Source: Odontesthes bonariensis
Lineage: Eukaryota; Chordata; Actinopteri; Atheriniformes; Atherinopsidae
Length of the DNA stretch: 64,000 nucleotides
Reading direction: 5' to 3'
Assembly (NCBI RefSeq): GCF_027942865.1
Contig: NC_134524.1
Coordinates: 27,318,536 to 27,382,535, forward strand
The first letter of the stretch is position 1. Every line of letters begins with the position of its first letter. Below the pieces are notes generated by a model. It did no database searches and had not been told where the DNA came from. It saw only the letters and a list, made by a program, of their open reading frames with translations. A program made the position numbers and the translations under genes. This document shows positions 61,701 through 64,000 of this stretch, one piece after another.

Positions 61701-64000
61701 GTGCACGTTAAGGGTGACGGTTGTGCTTTTGCCAGTGGGAACAGCCAGGTTGGTAGCCACACAGCTGTAGTTCCTCCCAGTGTCAGTTTCAATGGGGTGG
61801 ACAGGAAGGTAGCTACGTGTGGTCACCCTCTTCCTGTCTGGAAGCACCTCCTGGTATTTAGATGACAGAGAGTTAGTGCCAGAACAGTTAGTGAACGGGA
61901 GTGTTTAATGTGTCTGAGTTTGTGTGCAGATTTCTTTATTTTAAACTAGGGATGCACAGATACCGATACTGGTATCGGGCCTATACTATTCTTATATACT
62001 CATACTCGTTAAAGTTAACCGATACCATGAACCGATACCAATTTATTGCATGAAGACCGCGATCAGAGGGTGGCTTGTCATTTTTGTTGTATTTTTTTAG
62101 ATTGGCGGCTAGGGGAGATGCCGAGCTAATCAGGAACAGTGTGGTTAGGCTAGTGAGACCGAAACCTGTCTTCCAATTCATTGCATTTTTTTGTGGTAGA
62201 AGTATCGCATCGGTACTCGGTATCGGCAAGTACTCAGATCTAAGTATCGGTATCGTATCGGTTTGAAAAAAAGTGGTATCGCTGCATCCCTAATTTAAAC
62301 TCACAGTGGTACTGATGGCCGCCTCCACAGGCAGACCGTCTTTAAGCCACTCGATCATTGAAGGCGGTTTAGCCCCTCGAGACACACAGCTCAGGTTGTA
62401 TGACTCCCCTGCGTTCAGCAGGACCTCCGGACCCCCATCAATCACCGGATCGTCAGGCGGAACTGAAGCAAGAGAGAGAGGGCGTGGCTTTATACACAGA
62501 GTCTCATATCATTTCCATAGATATGTGGGCTGTCACACAACAACACAAACATACTAAGGACGGTGAGTTTGGCCCTTCTGGACCTCAGGGCGGCATCAGG
62601 GGCCTGGCACTCATACAAGGAGTCATCAGACAGATCGGCTGACAGGATCTCCAGGTTGTGCTGGCCCAGCTCCTGGACCAGCAGCACACTGTACCTGGGC
62701 CAGGCTGGAACAAACAGACAAACACAAAGACTTGAACAAGAGTAACAACTTTTAAAAAGCAAAAGCAAAGAATACATTTGTAACTCTAATCTAACGTATT
62801 TGATATAATAAGTTGGCCAAACAAAAACATAAATGTTCCTTATTGTTTGTTATTTAAGTAACTGCCTCCCATTTTTGCCCAGTTACCCATATGTTAGTAT
62901 TCTATGTTCTTTTATCTTATCTTTTATCTAAACCTTCAAATACTGATACTGATACTGTCACATGTCTAAGGCTCCCCATGCAGCTTGTGGCACCTCATCA
63001 TGCTGATCAGAAAACATCAGATCCATGTCATGAACGGGGGGGAAAAAAATATGTCTTTTTTAGCATCAGCCTAAAGGACACCAGAGAGATGTACAGCCAC
63101 ATGATGCGACTGACATGCACAAAAATAAACACTTGACCACATTCACACAGTTGTGCACACAGTAACACCAGCAGCCTTTCCAATCCCCTCTTTCCCCTCC
63201 CCCATCCAGCACACAGTCCAGCTGTGTCACTGCCCTGCATTCTCACCATTAGGTGGCGTCCATGCTCTCTTCTAACAGCAGGGGGAAAAGATGAATGCAT
63301 TATGACGGCAGCGTTTTAGAGCGCTCAAACTGACTCAAGTCCGTGGTGCAGAATTTGCGTTTGCTGTCCAGACATGGATCACATGTGAACCTCTTCGCTG
63401 CCGTTTCATAGGTGCAGCCTCTGAGCTGACCGCTGCTGCTTGCCTAATCTTTGTGTGTCCTTGTTTCCGTATGCATTTGGGCGTGTGTGCCTTTCATATA
63501 CCGTATGTGCTTTTGCATTTGAAATGTCGAGGGGGAGAACGCAAAGCCAAGAGTAGAGGGGTGTGTGGAAAGGGGGGACAGAGGGCTCATACACAGAAAA
63601 AACACACACATACACAGAGGACAGTGTTCATTTACATGTTTTTTTTAAGCTTTGGATTAAAGTCCTGGATGATCACAGTAATAATATGAATAAATAAACT
63701 AAAATAAAAGGGGAAGGAAAGAACGACAAGGACAGGGAGAAGGAGAGAAAGGAGGGACATGAAGAGGAGTGCAGGAACTAGGAGTGGGTCAGGCAATGAA
63801 GCTGATGAGAGACGAGGCAGACAATTTAAAAGAAGAATCTGAGAGAGGGCTCAGTGCAACAAAGGCAGCTGAAAGAAGAACAAAGAGAGCAAGAGGGACA
63901 GAAAGGAACAAGGGATCTTAGATGAGAAGGTCACAGAGGAATAGTGTGACAGATAGAGGAGAGAAGAAGAGAAGAGAGGAGAGGAAAAGGTACATCACAG
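52781..64000 (-). CDS. kirrel1: Kin of IRRE-like protein 1 (Neph1), partial at 5' end
   Basis: KIRREL1/Neph1 is a five-Ig-domain adhesion protein of the podocyte slit diaphragm and other junctions; it binds nephrin, and its tail binds podocin, ZO-1 and Grb2. Thirteen in-phase coding exons are visible: 62555-62704, 62305-62462, 61700-61850, 60485-60590, 60151-60299, 59873-60000, 57847-57973, 57527-57627, 56321-56537, 56000-56107, 55627-55754, 55232-55309 and 52781-53443 (stop 52781-52783), 754 codons including the stop. The first visible exon starts inside Ig1 ([12 protein letters not shown]); signal peptide and Ig1 start lie beyond 64000. Ig2-Ig5 follow, then the transmembrane segment [20 protein letters not shown] and tail with [33 protein letters not shown] (Grb2-type YxN) and C-terminal MQTHV (PDZ ligand). 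The tail matches KIRREL1, not KIRREL3. Confidence 0.95.
53689..54560 (+). mobile_element. Deleted Tc1-like element in kirrel1 last intron
   Basis: Left end tagtcacgtgaaaaagaatg, right-hand remnant ggaggatgtacatac. Inside are decayed Tc1 transposase parts on the plus strand: [15 protein letters not shown], then [14 protein letters not shown]. An internal deletion joins this to the ctgaagcaatgttgt ... aaattcctccacaatgatgtgagagac C-terminal region. It is non-autonomous. Confidence 0.7.
57974..59872. other. kirrel1 intron within Ig4
   Basis: A 1.9-kb intron splitting the fourth Ig domain. AT-rich; no extra exon or clear repeat recognised. Confidence 0.45.
60780..61613 (+). mobile_element. Deleted Tc1-like element in kirrel1 intron
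   Basis: It reads in block order like a common fish Tc1 family: gatgggactgggggg, aaggctggaaaagtaa, ctctcagaagtaaagc, cagggaatctggagacatctc, tctgatggtatggggatgcat, gcacatctagaaggcaccat, and the end tttgcattttacacagcgtc with tttttggaattgagac. Several internal segments are deleted. It lies in the intron between the exons of kirrel1 Ig2 and Ig3. The same family supplies the fragment at 1-119. Confidence 0.75.
61947..62292. mobile_element. 346-bp hAT MITE next to a kirrel1 splice donor
   Basis: Ends tagggatgcacagatacc and ...gctgcatccctaa-side are inverted, with repeated gataccgatac/gtatcggtatcg motifs near both termini. Flanks are ttttaaac (61939-61946) and atttaaac (62293-62300), an 8-bp duplication with one mismatch. 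It encodes no protein. The right boundary is 13 nt from the kirrel1 exon 62305-62462. Confidence 0.8.
62705..63689. other. kirrel1 upstream intron
   Basis: Sequence 5' of the last visible kirrel1 exon. No exon matching the first half of Ig1 or a signal peptide is recognisable, so those exons lie to the right of the window. Confidence 0.5.
63690..64000 (+). repeat. Purine-rich tract
   Basis: About 310 bp of plus strand composed largely of a and g (gaaggagagaaaggaggg-type runs), becoming denser to the right edge (agaagaagagaagagaggagagg). It is presumably intronic in kirrel1, hence pyrimidine-rich in the transcript. Confidence 0.7.

Noticed and set aside
62705-64000. Search for the first half of kirrel1 Ig1 and the signal peptide
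   Set aside because: No minus-strand exon with the expected Cys and Trp pattern is found; the gene must continue past 64000.

Overview
The window is a vertebrate nuclear genomic segment, almost certainly from a ray-finned (teleost) fish. It has short exons with consensus GT/AG junctions separated by AT-rich introns. It holds many teleost-type DNA transposon relics (hAT, Tc1-like, Harbinger, TTAA-flanked MITEs) and LINE fragments. The genes are orthologues of human genes of the 1q23 region. I found no bacterial or viral gene, tRNA, rRNA or CRISPR array.

Five protein-coding genes were reconstructed exon by exon, all on the minus strand. From left to right they are: (1) otub1, N-terminal half at 2621-5030, continuing off the left edge; (2) nectin4 at 11563-28818, 10 coding exons; (3) fcer1g at 31809-37135, 5 coding exons; (4) ndufs2 at 37613-49233, 14 coding exons; (5) kirrel1 at 52781-62704 and beyond, 13 coding exons in view, with its 5' end off the right edge. 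Reading phase is continuous across every junction I assigned, which is the main support for the models.

The adjacency ndufs2-fcer1g, with nectin4 nearby, matches the human 1q23.3 neighbourhood, and kirrel1 lies at human 1q23.1. The ndufs2 poly(A) signals and the fcer1g start codon are only about 335 bp apart. The genes do not form one pathway. nectin4 and kirrel1 encode immunoglobulin-superfamily adhesion proteins with PDZ-binding-type C-termini. fcer1g encodes the ITAM signalling subunit of Fc and other immune receptors. ndufs2 is a respiratory complex I core subunit. otub1 is a deubiquitinase.

The rest is introns, UTRs and transposon-derived DNA. The left 2.2 kb is a pile of Tc1 and hAT remnants, including a foldback element with arms of nearly 400 bp. 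ndufs2 introns carry a hAT nested inside a TTAA-flanked element (42.6-44.25 kb) and a 1.95 kb Harbinger element (45.76-47.7 kb) with remnants of both of its genes. nectin4 introns and the nectin4-fcer1g gap carry two inverted-orientation relics of one LINE family. kirrel1 introns carry two deleted Tc1-like copies and a hAT MITE whose target-site duplication overlaps a 5' splice site.

I see no clearly new gene system. The most distinctive observations are structural, and they concern transposon insertions relative to splice sites, long hairpins and repeat architecture.
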